Assembly: GCF_040537815.1 (NCBI RefSeq) | Contig: NZ_JBEWSZ010000001.1 | Location: 2,108,001-2,172,000 of the forward strand | Direction: 5' to 3' | Source of the DNA: Mesorhizobium shangrilense | GTDB lineage: Bacteria > Pseudomonadota > Alphaproteobacteria > Rhizobiales > Rhizobiaceae | Length of the DNA stretch: 64,000 nucleotides | In this document: one piece after another, positions 1-9,555 of the stretch | Layout: every line of letters starts with the position of its first letter | Numbering within the stretch: the stretch's first letter is position 1 | Position numbers and translations under genes: made by a program | The notes under the pieces: model-generated | Seen by the model: the letters and a program-made list of their open reading frames with translations, nothing else | The model's database searches: none | What the model was told of the DNA's origin: nothing

Positions 1-104
1 AGATGGTCAACGAATATGAAGCACCGGCCATCGACCCGGCGGTGATCGAGCAGCTCGAGGACTATGTCGCACGGCGCAAGATCGAGATCGAAGCCCTGCG
101 CTAG
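1..104 (+). CDS. Trimethylamine methyltransferase (MttB) family protein, C-terminal end only
   Basis: Only the last 33 or so codons lie in the window, ending with TAG at 102-104. The readable tail contains EYEAPAIDPAVIEQLEDYV and then a basic, glutamate-rich end with ARRKIEIE. In the MttB family this kind of C-terminus (EAPP-DP followed by a helix ending in ARRK) is characteristic. MttB-type enzymes move a methyl group from a quaternary or tertiary amine to a corrinoid protein. Most members outside methanogens lack pyrrolysine and act on betaines. The next gene, a dimethylglycine-dehydrogenase-like enzyme 49 bases downstream, supports a role in methylated-amine breakdown. The identification rests on a short segment, so the substrate cannot be told. 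Confidence 0.6.
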   Translation, partial: MVNEYEAPAIDPAVIEQLEDYVARRKIEIEALR

Positions 105-153
105 ATGCTGCTTTCAGCCTTTTGCAAACATCGAAAAGTGGAATTCTGACGGA

Positions 154-2571
154 ATGGATACACATGCCCGCGTGGTGGTGATCGGCGGTGGGATAACCGG
201 CTGCGCCATTCTCTATCATCTGGCCAAGAAGGGCTGGAAGGACGTGGTGCTGCTGGAGCGCTCGGAACTGACGTCCGGCTCGACCTGGCACGCCGCCGGC
301 AATCTGTTCTCGCTGACCAGGCCCTCCAACGCCCAGCGGCTTCAGGTCTATACGATCAATCTCTATCCGGAGATCGAGCGGGAAAGCGGCCAGGCCGTCG
401 GCTATCACCCGACCGGCGGCATGCATCTGGCTGCCTCGAACGACGAGGTCACCACGCTGGCCATTGCCCGGGCCCGCGCACGCCGCAACGGCGTCGAGGC
501 GGAATGGATCACCTTCGAGGAAGCCAGGGAGCGTGCGCCGGTCCTCGACACCAGGAGCCTCAAGGCGGTGCTGTGGGAACCGATCAAGGGCCATGTCGAT
601 CCGTCGTCGGCGACCAACGCCTTTGCCGCCGCGGCGCGCAAGCTCGGCGCGAAAATCCATCGCCACACGCCGGTGACCGCGACGACGCCTCGCGCCGATG
701 GCGGCTGGGATGTCGAGACGCCAGGCGGCACCATCCATGCCGAGTTCGTCGTCAACGCCGCCGGCCTATGGGCACGCGAGGTCGGCGCGCTGGCCGGGAT
801 AAAACTGCCGTTGCTTCCGGTCGAGCATCATTATCTGGTGACCGAGGCAATTCCCGAGATCGAGGCGATGGACCATGAACTGCCGACGATCGGTGAAAGC
901 GAAGCCGGCTACTATTCACGCCAGGAGGGCAAAGGCATCCTGCTCGGCGCCTATGAGAACAGGTGTCATCACTGGGCTTTCGACGGCACGCCGCTTGATT
1001 TCGGCCATGAGTTGCTGCCCAACGACCTGGCCCGAATGGACCGTAATTTCGAAGTGGCGATGGATCGCATGCCCTGCCTCGGCGAAGCCGGCATCAAGCG
1101 CGTCATCAACGGACCGATGATCTTCTCACCCGACCTTGGGCCCTTGCTCGGGCCACATCCGGAGCTGAAGAATTACTTCTGCGCCTGCGGCGTGATGAGC
1201 GGCCTGAACCAGGGCGCTGGCATCGGCAAGGTGATCTCGGAATGGATCGTCGACGGCGAGCCGGAGATGGACGTCAATTTCTGGGACGTCGCTCGTTTCG
1301 GCCGTTGGGCAGGCAAGCGCTTCACCTTCGAGCGGACCAAATATTATTACGAGAACCGCCAGGAGCGCCCTTACCCCCATCTCGAATGCGCCGCTGGCCG
1401 GCCGCTGCGGACATTCCCGGCTTACGCCGCGCAGAAGGCCAGAGGCGCGGTCTTCGGCTTCAACAATGGCTGGGAGCAGCCGCTGTGGTTTGCGCGGCCT
1501 GGCGACGAACAACGCGACGTCTTCGGCTATGCCCGGCAGAACTGGTGGAAGACGGTCGGCGAGGAATGCCGGGCGGTGCGAAATGCTGCCGGCCTGTTCG
1601 AGATATCGACCTTCGCCAAATACCGGATTTCTGGCGACGCCGCATCCGGCTGGCTGAAATGGGTGCTGGCCGGGCGGATCCCCGATCGATCCGGCACTGT
1701 CGCATTGTCGCCGATGCTGTCGGAAAAAGGCCGGCTGATCGGCGACCTGACCGTGTCGAGGCTCGAGGACGGCAGCTACCTGCTGCTCGGCGCCGGCACC
1801 ATGCAGGGACAGCACATGCGCTGGTTCGATGCGCACAGGACGCCGGGTATTTCGGTCGAGAACCTGTCCGACAGCTGGAGCGGACTGATGCTGGCTGGGC
1901 CGAACGCGCGAAAGATCCTGGCCAGCGTGACGCATGGTGACGTCTCCAGCGAGGCGTTTCCGTTCCTGTCGGTCAGACGCCTGGAGATCGAGGGAGCCAC
2001 CGACGCGATTGTGCTCCGGGTCTCGTTTTCGGGCGAGCTCGGCTATGAGATCTACACGCCGGCCATGTATCAGGCCGGCCTCTACGACGCACTGTTGCGA
2101 GCAGGCGCCGACCTTGGCCTTGTGCCGGCCGGCAGCCGGGCGCTGGCCAGCCTGCGGATCGAAAAAGCCTTCAAGAGCTGGGGCCTTGATCTCTCGCCGG
2201 ACTACACCGTCATGGAGACGGACATGGACCGGTTCGTCGATTGGAAACGCTCCGGCTTCATCGGCGAACAGGCGGCGCGCGGACATCGCGCGCAAGGTGC
2301 GACCGAGCGCTTCGTCACGCTGGCCGTCGATGCCGATGATGCCGATTGCAGCGGCGGCGAGCCGGTGTTTCGCGACAATGTCTATGTCGGTTATGTCACG
2401 TCGGGCGCCTATGGCTACGCGGTCAACGAAAGCCTGGCGCTCGGCTATCTCAAATCGCATGTTGCCGAGGCCAGCGCGGGCTTCGAGGTCGAGATCAATG
2501 GCAAGCGTCGCGCCGCATCGGCTTCGGACGGGCCGCGCTACGACCCTCAGGGGTTACGCATGCGGATGTGA
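154..2571 (+). CDS. FAD-dependent oxidoreductase fused to a GcvT domain (dimethylglycine dehydrogenase-like)
   Basis: This 805-residue protein has a DAO-type FAD domain at the N-terminus (VVVIGGGITG, residues 7-16), an FAO central part to about residue 400, then an aminomethyltransferase GcvT domain and GcvT C-terminal barrel. The motif STWHAAG near residue 46 matches the histidine that carries covalent FAD in dimethylglycine dehydrogenase. Family members oxidise an N-methyl group and pass the one-carbon unit to tetrahydrofolate. I start at the ATG at 154, where the Rossmann strand follows directly; the frame stays open upstream to 64, but that extension looks like non-coding sequence. The MttB-like gene lies just upstream, so betaine or dimethylglycine demethylation is likely. 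The exact amine is unknown. Confidence 0.85.
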   Translation: MDTHARVVVIGGGITGCAILYHLAKKGWKDVVLLERSELTSGSTWHAAGNLFSLTRPSNAQRLQVYTINLYPEIERESGQAVGYHPTGGMHLAASNDEVTTLAIARARARRNGVEAEWITFEEARERAPVLDTRSLKAVLWEPIKGHVDPSSATNAFAAAARKLGAKIHRHTPVTATTPRADGGWDVETPGGTIHAEFVVNAAGLWAREVGALAGIKLPLLPVEHHYLVTEAIPEIEAMDHELPTIGESEAGYYSRQEGKGILLGAYENRCHHWAFDGTPLDFGHELLPNDLARMDRNFEVAMDRMPCLGEAGIKRVINGPMIFSPDLGPLLGPHPELKNYFCACGVMSGLNQGAGIGKVISEWIVDGEPEMDVNFWDVARFGRWAGKRFTFERTKYYYENRQERPYPHLECAAGRPLRTFPAYAAQKARGAVFGFNNGWEQPLWFARPGDEQRDVFGYARQNWWKTVGEECRAVRNAAGLFEISTFAKYRISGDAASGWLKWVLAGRIPDRSGTVALSPMLSEKGRLIGDLTVSRLEDGSYLLLGAGTMQGQHMRWFDAHRTPGISVENLSDSWSGLMLAGPNARKILASVTHGDVSSEAFPFLSVRRLEIEGATDAIVLRVSFSGELGYEIYTPAMYQAGLYDALLRAGADLGLVPAGSRALASLRIEKAFKSWGLDLSPDYTVMETDMDRFVDWKRSGFIGEQAARGHRAQGATERFVTLAVDADDADCSGGEPVFRDNVYVGYVTSGAYGYAVNESLALGYLKSHVAEASAGFEVEINGKRRAASASDGPRYDPQGLRMRM

Positions 2572-2706
2572 AGGTGCTCGACCAGACCATCCGTCGGGAT
2601 GGACAGGTTCCGGCCCACAAAACCGAAATCTTCCACCGCCTCGTGAAAACCCCTATAGGTGCCGCGTCGGAGCAGTTGGTTCCGGCGCGTGGAGGAGCTT
2701 CCGAAC

Positions 2707-3606
2707 ATGGCAAGGCGGTTACCTCCCTTTGCCGCCTTGCGGGCCTTCGAGGCTGCCGCGCGGGCTGGCAGCTTGGCCGATGCCGCCGAAGAGCTGTTGA
2801 TTTCAAGCTCCGCCGTCAGCCATCAGATCAAATCGCTGGAGACCTTCGTCAGTGCCAAGCTTTTCCTGCGTGAGCAGACCGGCCTGAAACTCACCGAGAT
2901 CGGCGAGAAATATCTCGAGGGGTTGGGCGACGCGCTCGACCGCATCGAGGCGAGCACGCTGTCGGTAATGCAGGACACCAAGAATGGCGGCCTGACCATC
3001 CATCTTTTCCAGTCACTGGCGCAGATGTGGCTGATCCCGCAACTGGACGATTTCCTGTCATCCAACCCCGAGATTAGCGTCAAGCTGATCACCAAGCCGG
3101 ACGACATCGAATTCTCCGGTTCCAGCATAGACATCGACATCCGCTACGCCATGACGGCGCCCGCGGAACACATGTGCGAGAAGCTGATCGACGAGGTCAT
3201 CGCGCCCGTCGTGTCGCCGGACTATCTGCGCCACAACGGCCCGATCGAGACGCCGGAGGATTTGCTCGGGCGGCGGCTGATCGGCTGCGAATACGTGCCG
3301 CACGAGTGGGATTTCTGGTTCGAGAAAATGGGCGTGCAGGGCGCGAACCAGACACCGAAACTGATGTTCGATTCCCGCTCGCATGCCTTGCTTGCCGCCA
3401 GCGAAGGCATGGGCGTGGCAATGAACCGGCGGCCCTATGGCGATACCCTGTTGAAACGAGGCTCGCTGATAGCGCCCTTCACTGACGAAGTGCCAACCGG
3501 CGGTGCCTACTACTTCATCGCGCCCAAGCGTTCGGCGGGGCTCGCCCGCGTCAAGCATTTCAAGGCCTGGCTGCTGTCGCTCAGCACTGGTCTTCGCAGC
3601 GACTGA
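2707..3606 (+). CDS. LysR-family transcriptional regulator, GcvA-like
   Basis: The 299-residue product has an N-terminal winged helix-turn-helix (about residues 5-65, with AEELLISSSAVSHQIKSLE) and a LysR substrate-binding domain. The N-terminus LPPFAALRAFEAAARAGS is typical of the GcvA group, which controls glycine cleavage and many neighbouring catabolic genes. I chose the ATG at 2707 because GGAGGAG lies a good distance upstream; an in-frame ATG at 2659 would add 16 residues of no recognisable family character. It sits 135 bases after the GcvT-fusion gene and ahead of the ThDP enzyme, both on the same strand, so it may regulate either side. The inducer cannot be read from sequence. Confidence 0.88.
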   Translation: MARRLPPFAALRAFEAAARAGSLADAAEELLISSSAVSHQIKSLETFVSAKLFLREQTGLKLTEIGEKYLEGLGDALDRIEASTLSVMQDTKNGGLTIHLFQSLAQMWLIPQLDDFLSSNPEISVKLITKPDDIEFSGSSIDIDIRYAMTAPAEHMCEKLIDEVIAPVVSPDYLRHNGPIETPEDLLGRRLIGCEYVPHEWDFWFEKMGVQGANQTPKLMFDSRSHALLAASEGMGVAMNRRPYGDTLLKRGSLIAPFTDEVPTGGAYYFIAPKRSAGLARVKHFKAWLLSLSTGLRSD

Positions 3607-3625
3607 CCGGCTTTTGCCGCCGGTC
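3605..3625 (+). terminator. Stem-loop just after the LysR gene
   Basis: GACCGGC and GCCGGTC form a perfect 7-bp stem with a 7-base loop, beginning at the stop codon of the LysR gene. No run of T follows, so this is a possible weak or Rho-assisted terminator. Confidence 0.35.
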
Positions 3626-3710
3626 CGAAATCAATTCATCAGCACCGAAATTTTATTCGATTGAGACGCTTTCGACGCGCCCCTACGGTCGCGCCAAAGG
3701 CGGGGCGATC

Positions 3711-5390
3711 TTGCGAAACGGTGGTCAGATTCTCATAAGCGCGCTGTTGCAAAACAGCTGCAAGGCCGTCTTCGGCGTGCCCGGTGAAAGCTATCTGACC
3801 GCGCTCGACGCGCTGTGGGAACAGGCCGGCCTCATCCGCTATGTCACCTGTCGGCAGGAAGGCGGCGCCTGCTTCATGGCGGCGGCCTACGCCGACGCAA
3901 TCGGCGAGCCCGGCGTCTGTTTCGTCACCCGAGGCCCGGGCGCAATGAATGCGGCGATCGGCCTGCATGCGGCCTATCAGGGATCGACCCCGCTCATCCT
4001 TCTGGTTGGCCAGATTGCGTCCGCGCATCGCGATCGTGAAGCTTTCCAGGAGCTCGACTATCGCCGCGTGTTCGGCCCAATGAGCAAATGGGTGGCGGAA
4101 GTCGATCGTCCGTCGCGCATCCCCGAATATGTGAACCGGGCGTGGCGAACCGCGGTGTCCGGCCGCCCCGGACCGGTGGTGCTGGTGTTGCCGGAAGATG
4201 TGCTCAAGGCGGAAAGCGACACGCCCGACCTGAAGCCGGCAATGGCAACGCCTGTCGCACCATTGGCCTGCGACATGGCCGGGGTCGAAGCCATGCTGGC
4301 CAACTCGAAGCGGCCCTTGCTGCTGCTTGGCGGCGCCAACTGGACGCAAGCCGGCCACGACGCCATCATCCAGGCCTCGGAAACCTTGGGGCTTCCCGTC
4401 GCCGTTGGTTTCCGCCGCCAGGGCCTGTTTCCCAACGACCATCCGAACTACATCGGCAATCTTGGTTTCGGTGGCGCGCCGATGCCCAACGACTATTGCC
4501 GCGAGGCCGATCTCATCCTTGCCGTCGGCAGCCGGCTGGGTGACGGCACGACACTGAAATTCTCGCTGATCCCGGCGCCGACGCCGCACTGCCCGTTGGT
4601 GCATGTGCACCCGGGCGCGGAAGAGCTTGGCCGGCTCTATCAGGCGGACCTTCTGGTGCAGGCCGATCCCAGCGCCTTTGCAATCGCTCTGGCTGCTATA
4701 GCCCCGTCCGGCGGCAATCCGAGGCGTGGGGCAATTTGCGCCTCGGCACGCCGGCGCTACCTTGCCATGCTCGACCTTGCGGCGCAGCCTGGCCCTGTCG
4801 ATATGGGCGTGGTGATGCGCTTCCTCAGCCAGCGGTTGCCGGCCAATTCCTTCATGACCACGGGCGCCGGCAATGCTTCCGACTGGCCCAACATCCATTT
4901 CCGCTATCGGCGGTTTCGCGGCGCGCTGGCGCCGGTCTGTGGCGCCATGGGTTTTGGCGTTCCCGCGGCGGTTGCCGCCAAGATCGCCGACCCCGACGCG
5001 CCCGCCATCTACATTGGCGGGGACGGAGATTTCCTGATGAACGGCCAGGAATTCGCGACCGCCGTCCAGTACGGACTCGACCCGATCTTCATCGTCGTTG
5101 ACAACCAGTCCTACGGCACCATCCGCATGCACCAGGAGCGCGCTTATCCGGGCCGCAATTCCGGCACCGGTCTTACCAATCCCGACTTCGCCACCGTGGC
5201 GATCGGCTATGGCGGCCATGGCGAGACGGTGGAGACGACCGACGATTTCGCGCCGGCCTTCGAACGCGCGCTGGCGAGCGGCAAGGCCGCGGTGATCCAC
5301 GTCAAGGTTGGCGTGGAGCATCTCGGTCCGAACATGACCGTGTCCACCTTGACTGATCGACAAACGCCCAGGCGGCGTCTGTCCTATTGA
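3711..5390 (+). CDS. Thiamine-diphosphate enzyme of the acetolactate synthase family
   Basis: At 559 residues this is the usual length for the family. The pyrimidine-binding domain carries the catalytic glutamate in GVPGESY (Glu26), a central TPP domain follows, and the C-terminal domain has the magnesium/ThDP motif GDGDFLMN (about 437-444) ending in DNQSYG. These enzymes make or break carbon-carbon bonds next to a keto group. No regulatory subunit gene lies beside it and the neighbour is MmgE/PrpD, so it is more likely catabolic than the anabolic IlvB. The start is a TTG at 3711, which places the family N-terminus correctly. It is separated from the next gene by only 21 bases, which suggests co-transcription. 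Confidence 0.85.
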   Translation: MRNGGQILISALLQNSCKAVFGVPGESYLTALDALWEQAGLIRYVTCRQEGGACFMAAAYADAIGEPGVCFVTRGPGAMNAAIGLHAAYQGSTPLILLVGQIASAHRDREAFQELDYRRVFGPMSKWVAEVDRPSRIPEYVNRAWRTAVSGRPGPVVLVLPEDVLKAESDTPDLKPAMATPVAPLACDMAGVEAMLANSKRPLLLLGGANWTQAGHDAIIQASETLGLPVAVGFRRQGLFPNDHPNYIGNLGFGGAPMPNDYCREADLILAVGSRLGDGTTLKFSLIPAPTPHCPLVHVHPGAEELGRLYQADLLVQADPSAFAIALAAIAPSGGNPRRGAICASARRRYLAMLDLAAQPGPVDMGVVMRFLSQRLPANSFMTTGAGNASDWPNIHFRYRRFRGALAPVCGAMGFGVPAAVAAKIADPDAPAIYIGGDGDFLMNGQEFATAVQYGLDPIFIVVDNQSYGTIRMHQERAYPGRNSGTGLTNPDFATVAIGYGGHGETVETTDDFAPAFERALASGKAAVIHVKVGVEHLGPNMTVSTLTDRQTPRRRLSY

Positions 5391-5411
5391 GATTGCAGGG
5401 AGGTTTTAGAG

Positions 5412-6770
5412 ATGATCCGGTTTTCCGACTTTGCCCACAGCCTGACCTATGACGCCATTCCCGAAGAGGTGCGCGCCATCCTCAGGCGCAGTTTTGCCGA
5501 CATTCTGGGAGTGGCGGCGGTCGGCTCGACGACGGAGATGTCGTCGATCACCAGGAAGATCGCCGACCGGCTGTGGCGTTCGTCACCCGAAATCAGCGCT
5601 GCGCGGATGATCTTCGACGGGCGTCCGGTCAGTCCGGTTGGAGCAGCGTTTGCCGGCGCCTTCACCATCGATTCCATCGACGGACATGACTCCACCAGCC
5701 CTTGCAAAGGCCACGCCGGTTCGGCGGTGTTTCCCGCACTGCTCGGCATCGCCGACTCGCTGCGTGCCTCGGGACAGCCGCTTTCCGGCAAGGAGTTCAT
5801 GGTTGCGCTGACCGTCGCCTACGAGATTTCCTATCGCGCCGGCCTGACCTTGCATGGCACCGTGCCGGATTACCACACTTCCGGGGCGTGGACCGCGGTC
5901 GGTGTCGCCGCCGGTGTTTCGCGGCTGCTGCGGCTCAGCCAGGAGCAGACGCGCCATGCCGCGGGCATTGCCGAATACCATGGCCCGCGCAGCCAGATGA
6001 TGCGTTGCATCGATTTCCCGACCATGCTGCGCGACGGCGTTGGCTGGGGCGCGCCATCGGGCGTGATGGCCGCCTATATGGCCGAACTCGGCTTCACTGG
6101 CGCGCCTGCAATCACTGCCGAGGGGGACGCGGCCGAACCCTGGTGGCGCGATCTCGGACAGGCCTGGCGCATCGTCGAAGATACCTCCTACAAACCCTAT
6201 CCCGTATGCCGCTGGGCACACCCATCGATCGATGCCGTCCGTGACCTGATGCGTGACAACAAGCTTTCCAGCAAGGATGTCGCGCGGGTGCGCATCCAGA
6301 CCTTCCACTATGCGGTGCGGCTTGCCGGCCATAATCCCAAGACGCTGGACGAGATGACCTATTCGATCGCGTTTCCTGTGGCGACAATGATCGTGCGGGG
6401 CACGATCGGCCCGAAGGAACTTTTGCCGGAGGTGCTGGATGACGCGGAGATACGCCGCATTTCCAACGCCACGGTGCTGGTCGAGACCGAGCATTACACC
6501 CGCATCAGCGTCGGCAAGCGCTGGGCCGACGTTACCCTCTACCTCAAGGACGGGCGCGAGATCATGTCGGAGCCGCGCACGCCGAAAGGCGACCGCGACA
6601 ATCCGATGAACGCGGACGAGTTTCATCAGAAATATGCCACCTTCACCGACGGCCTCGTCGACAGGGCGCGCGCCGACGAGATGGAGGCGATGGCGCTCTC
6701 GTTCGATACCCTGGACAGCAAGGGACTTAGCCGGCTTATCGATCTGGCGGTTGCACCGCTGGACCACTGA
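5412..6770 (+). CDS. MmgE/PrpD family protein
   Basis: This 452-residue protein matches the MmgE/PrpD family (2-methylcitrate dehydratase-like; also cis-aconitate decarboxylase and iminodisuccinate epimerase). Recognisable stretches are the helical N-terminus with RRSFADILGVAAVG, the segment SIDGHDSTSPCKGHAGSAV, and KPYPVCRWAHPSIDA in the second domain. Family members are cytosolic and act on small carboxylic acids. It follows the ThDP enzyme after 21 bases with a GGGAGG ribosome site, so the two probably act in one pathway. No propionate genes (prpB, prpC) are present, which argues against the methylcitrate cycle. The substrate is open. Confidence 0.85.
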   Translation: MIRFSDFAHSLTYDAIPEEVRAILRRSFADILGVAAVGSTTEMSSITRKIADRLWRSSPEISAARMIFDGRPVSPVGAAFAGAFTIDSIDGHDSTSPCKGHAGSAVFPALLGIADSLRASGQPLSGKEFMVALTVAYEISYRAGLTLHGTVPDYHTSGAWTAVGVAAGVSRLLRLSQEQTRHAAGIAEYHGPRSQMMRCIDFPTMLRDGVGWGAPSGVMAAYMAELGFTGAPAITAEGDAAEPWWRDLGQAWRIVEDTSYKPYPVCRWAHPSIDAVRDLMRDNKLSSKDVARVRIQTFHYAVRLAGHNPKTLDEMTYSIAFPVATMIVRGTIGPKELLPEVLDDAEIRRISNATVLVETEHYTRISVGKRWADVTLYLKDGREIMSEPRTPKGDRDNPMNADEFHQKYATFTDGLVDRARADEMEAMALSFDTLDSKGLSRLIDLAVAPLDH

Positions 6771-6935
6771 CACGTGCCACAGTGCAGGCGAACGCCACCA
6801 AGGAAATTGACGGAATTATTCTCAGTCGGCGCTGAATCCTTTTCGATCCCATCCTTCCGGCCAATGTCTACGATGAGCCGACAGAGCCGCTGAAAGCAAC
6901 AGCGCGTCAGGGATTGAAACCGGTGGGAGAACGCA

Positions 6936-8591
6936 ATGACAATGTTCAAGAATGATGGCGGCCGCATTTCCGATTTCGTCGCGGCGATGGCCGAGAGCGC
7001 CAGGGCCGGCGCGGTAGACCGCCGTGAGTTTCTGGCCATCGCCAGCGCTTTCGGCGCGACGACGGCCGCGGCTTACGCGATGCTGGGTCTCGCGGCACCG
7101 GCCGTGGCGCATGCCGGGGAACCGAAGAAAGGCGGCATTCTGAAAGTCGCGACGAGCGTCAAGGAGCAGAAGGACCCTCGGACCTACGACTGGTCCGAAA
7201 TGGCCAATGTCACCCGGCAGACACTCGAGCCCCTGGTCAAATACACCAACGAATTCACCTTCAAGCCGATCCTGCTCGAAGGATGGGACATCAACGACGA
7301 CGCCACCGAATACACGCTGAAAGTGCGGCACGGCGTCAAATGGAACAATGGCGACGATTTCAACGCTGACGACGTCGTCTTCAACCTGACGCGCTGGTGC
7401 GACAAATCGGCGGCGGGCAATTCGATGGCGGCGCGCATGGGCGCGTTGATCGATGCCAAGACGGGCAAGCTGCTCGCCGGCGCGATCACCAAGGTCGACG
7501 ACTTCACCATCAAGCTGAAGCTGCCGGCCTCCGACATCTCGATCATCGCCGGCTTCTCCGACTATCCGGCCCTGATCGTGCATCGCGACTACGAGAAGAT
7601 GGGCAGCAATTTCGTCGCCCATCCGATCGGCACCGGACCGTTCGAACTGGTGTCCTACGATGTCGGCTCGAAAGTCGTGCTGAAGCGCCGCGTCAACGGC
7701 AAATGGTGGGGCGGCGAAGCCCATCTCGACGGCATCGAATTCATCGACTACGGCACCGAAGCCAACGCGATGATCAGCGCCTTCGAATCCGGCGAGGTCA
7801 ACACCAACTACGAGACCACGGCTGATTATGTCGGCATCCTCGACAAGATGGGACTGGTCAAGCACGAGGTGGTCACCGCCAACACCATCGTGGCGCGCAC
7901 CAATGTCAACAACAAGCCCTATGACGATCAGAAAGTGCGCCAGGCCATCCAGCTTGCCGTCGACAATGCGACGGTTCTGAAGCTCGGCTACGGCGATGCC
8001 GGCACGCTGGGCGAAAACCATCACGTCTGCGCCATCCATCCCGAATATGCCGCGCTGCCGAAAGTGTCCCGCGACATCGCCAAGGCCAAGGCGCTGATGA
8101 CCGAGGCCGGCCAAATGGATTTCGAACATGAATTGATCGGGCTCGACCAGGACTGGCACAAGAACACCGCCGATTCGATCGCGGCCCAGCTCCGCGAGGC
8201 AGGCTTCAAGGTCAAGCGCACCGTCCTGCCGGGGTCCACCTTCTGGAACGACTGGACGAAATATCCGTTCTCGATGACCAATTGGAACATGCGTCCCCTT
8301 GGTGTGCAGGTCATCGCGCTGGCCTATCGCACCGGCGAATCGTGGAACGAATCCGCCTATTCCAACAAGGAACTCGATGAGAAGATCGCCAAGGCGCTGA
8401 CCGTCGCCGATGTCGACAAGCGGCGCGAACTGATGGTCGATATCGAGGGGATCCTGCAGGGGTCCGGCGTCATCATCCAGCCCTACTGGCGCAAGATCTA
8501 CAACCACTCGACGAAGTCGGTGAAGAATTACGGCATCCACCCGACCTTCGAACAGAATTTCGAAAATGTCTGGCTCGACGAAAGCGCCTGA
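6936..8591 (+). CDS. ABC transporter solute-binding protein, family 5, Tat-exported
   Basis: The 551-residue protein begins with a twin-arginine signal ([10 protein letters not shown], arginines 29-30, hydrophobic stretch, AHA near residue 59), then an SBP_bac_5 domain typical of peptide, opine and nickel transporters. The motif [21 protein letters not shown] and the segment [14 protein letters not shown] are typical of DppA-like proteins. It should bind a solute in the periplasm and deliver it to a permease. No permease or ATPase gene follows; the next gene is a convergent patatin, so the membrane part is either encoded elsewhere or lost. It lies 165 bases after the MmgE/PrpD gene, with GGGAGAA ahead of the start. 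Confidence 0.87.
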   Translation: MTMFKNDGGRISDFVAAMAESARAGAVDRREFLAIASAFGATTAAAYAMLGLAAPAVAHAGEPKKGGILKVATSVKEQKDPRTYDWSEMANVTRQTLEPLVKYTNEFTFKPILLEGWDINDDATEYTLKVRHGVKWNNGDDFNADDVVFNLTRWCDKSAAGNSMAARMGALIDAKTGKLLAGAITKVDDFTIKLKLPASDISIIAGFSDYPALIVHRDYEKMGSNFVAHPIGTGPFELVSYDVGSKVVLKRRVNGKWWGGEAHLDGIEFIDYGTEANAMISAFESGEVNTNYETTADYVGILDKMGLVKHEVVTANTIVARTNVNNKPYDDQKVRQAIQLAVDNATVLKLGYGDAGTLGENHHVCAIHPEYAALPKVSRDIAKAKALMTEAGQMDFEHELIGLDQDWHKNTADSIAAQLREAGFKVKRTVLPGSTFWNDWTKYPFSMTNWNMRPLGVQVIALAYRTGESWNESAYSNKELDEKIAKALTVADVDKRRELMVDIEGILQGSGVIIQPYWRKIYNHSTKSVKNYGIHPTFEQNFENVWLDESA

Positions 8592-8685
8592 GCGAGATGA
8601 TGCGACGGTCGGGATACGGCACGCCCGTCTTCCGACCTGATTTCTCAAGTCACTTCGGGGTGATCCACAGCTATCGGAGGACAGC

Positions 8686-9555
8686 TCAACCGGCGACGCG
8701 CTTGCCGCGTTTGCCCTTGCCGGCACGCGCCTGCACCGCCTTTTCGATCTGCCGCTTAAGCTCGTCCTTGATATCCGCCGTCTCGCTCATCAGGGCGTCG
8801 ACTTTCATGAAATCGAGAACGCGGTATTTCGACACCGCCGGGCGGATCAATATGTCGGGCTGGCGCTGCTTCAGCTTGTTGGCGATGATCGACTGCATCA
8901 GCAGTTGCGTAGCGCCGAACATCAGGTCGACAGAGGTCGGCGGCTTGCCCCCGGCCTCATCCGGCGCGCCGACGACGTCAATGGCGATGATGATGTCGGC
9001 ATCATACTCGATCAGGTCGAAGGGCACGGGATTGTAGATGCCGCCGTCGATCAGCAGCCTTCCGTCGCGCATCACCGGGCGAAACACCGCGGGTATCGCG
9101 GCCGAGGCGGCAAGGGCTGAATGCAGATCGCCGTCGCTGAACACAGCGAGCTTGTGGCCGAAATAGTCCGTCGCCGTCACCTTCAGCGGGATCTTCAGCT
9201 CGGCGAAGGTTTCGGGAACCGCTTCGGGCAGGAAGGCCTTGAGAATGCGCTCGACATTGAACTGGCTGACCCTTAGCCCGCCCTGCATCGCCTCGGCGAA
9301 GGTTTCCGGCCGCGCCCGCCACATGCGGCTGGCCACCTCGGTGCGCCGGCCGAGAATCGAGCGGGCATAATCATGGATTTCCCTGCCGGTCATGCCCGAT
9401 GCCATGCCGGCGCCCATGATTGCGCCGATCGACGAGCCGGCGATCGCCGCCGGTTTGATCCCCAGTTCGTCCAAAGCCTCGATGACGTGGATATGCGCCA
9501 GTCCGCGCGCGCCGCCGCCGCCGAAGGCGATGCCGAAACTAGCCTCCATTGGCAA
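8686..9555 (-). CDS. Patatin-like phospholipase family protein
   Basis: A 289-residue serine hydrolase. The oxyanion loop GGGGARG is at residues 12-18, the nucleophile elbow GSSIG at 40-44 (Ser42), and the catalytic aspartate lies in the later IDGGIYNPVP segment. That completes the Ser-Asp dyad, so the enzyme should be active on acyl esters of lipids. There is no signal peptide, so it is probably cytosolic or loosely membrane-bound, like RssA. Its start overlaps the end of the upstream M16 gene by 17 bases, indicating one transcript with the two peptidase genes. An alternative start is the second ATG two codons later. Confidence 0.88.
   Translation of the reverse strand: MPMEASFGIAFGGGGARGLAHIHVIEALDELGIKPAAIAGSSIGAIMGAGMASGMTGREIHDYARSILGRRTEVASRMWRARPETFAEAMQGGLRVSQFNVERILKAFLPEAVPETFAELKIPLKVTATDYFGHKLAVFSDGDLHSALAASAAIPAVFRPVMRDGRLLIDGGIYNPVPFDLIEYDADIIIAIDVVGAPDEAGGKPPTSVDLMFGATQLLMQSIIANKLKQRQPDILIRPAVSKYRVLDFMKVDALMSETADIKDELKRQIEKAVQARAGKGKRGKRVAG

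Noticed and set aside
8609..8639. GGTCGG/CCGACC inverted repeat after the solute-binding protein gene
   Set aside because: Short, long-looped and without a T-run; not convincing as a terminator.
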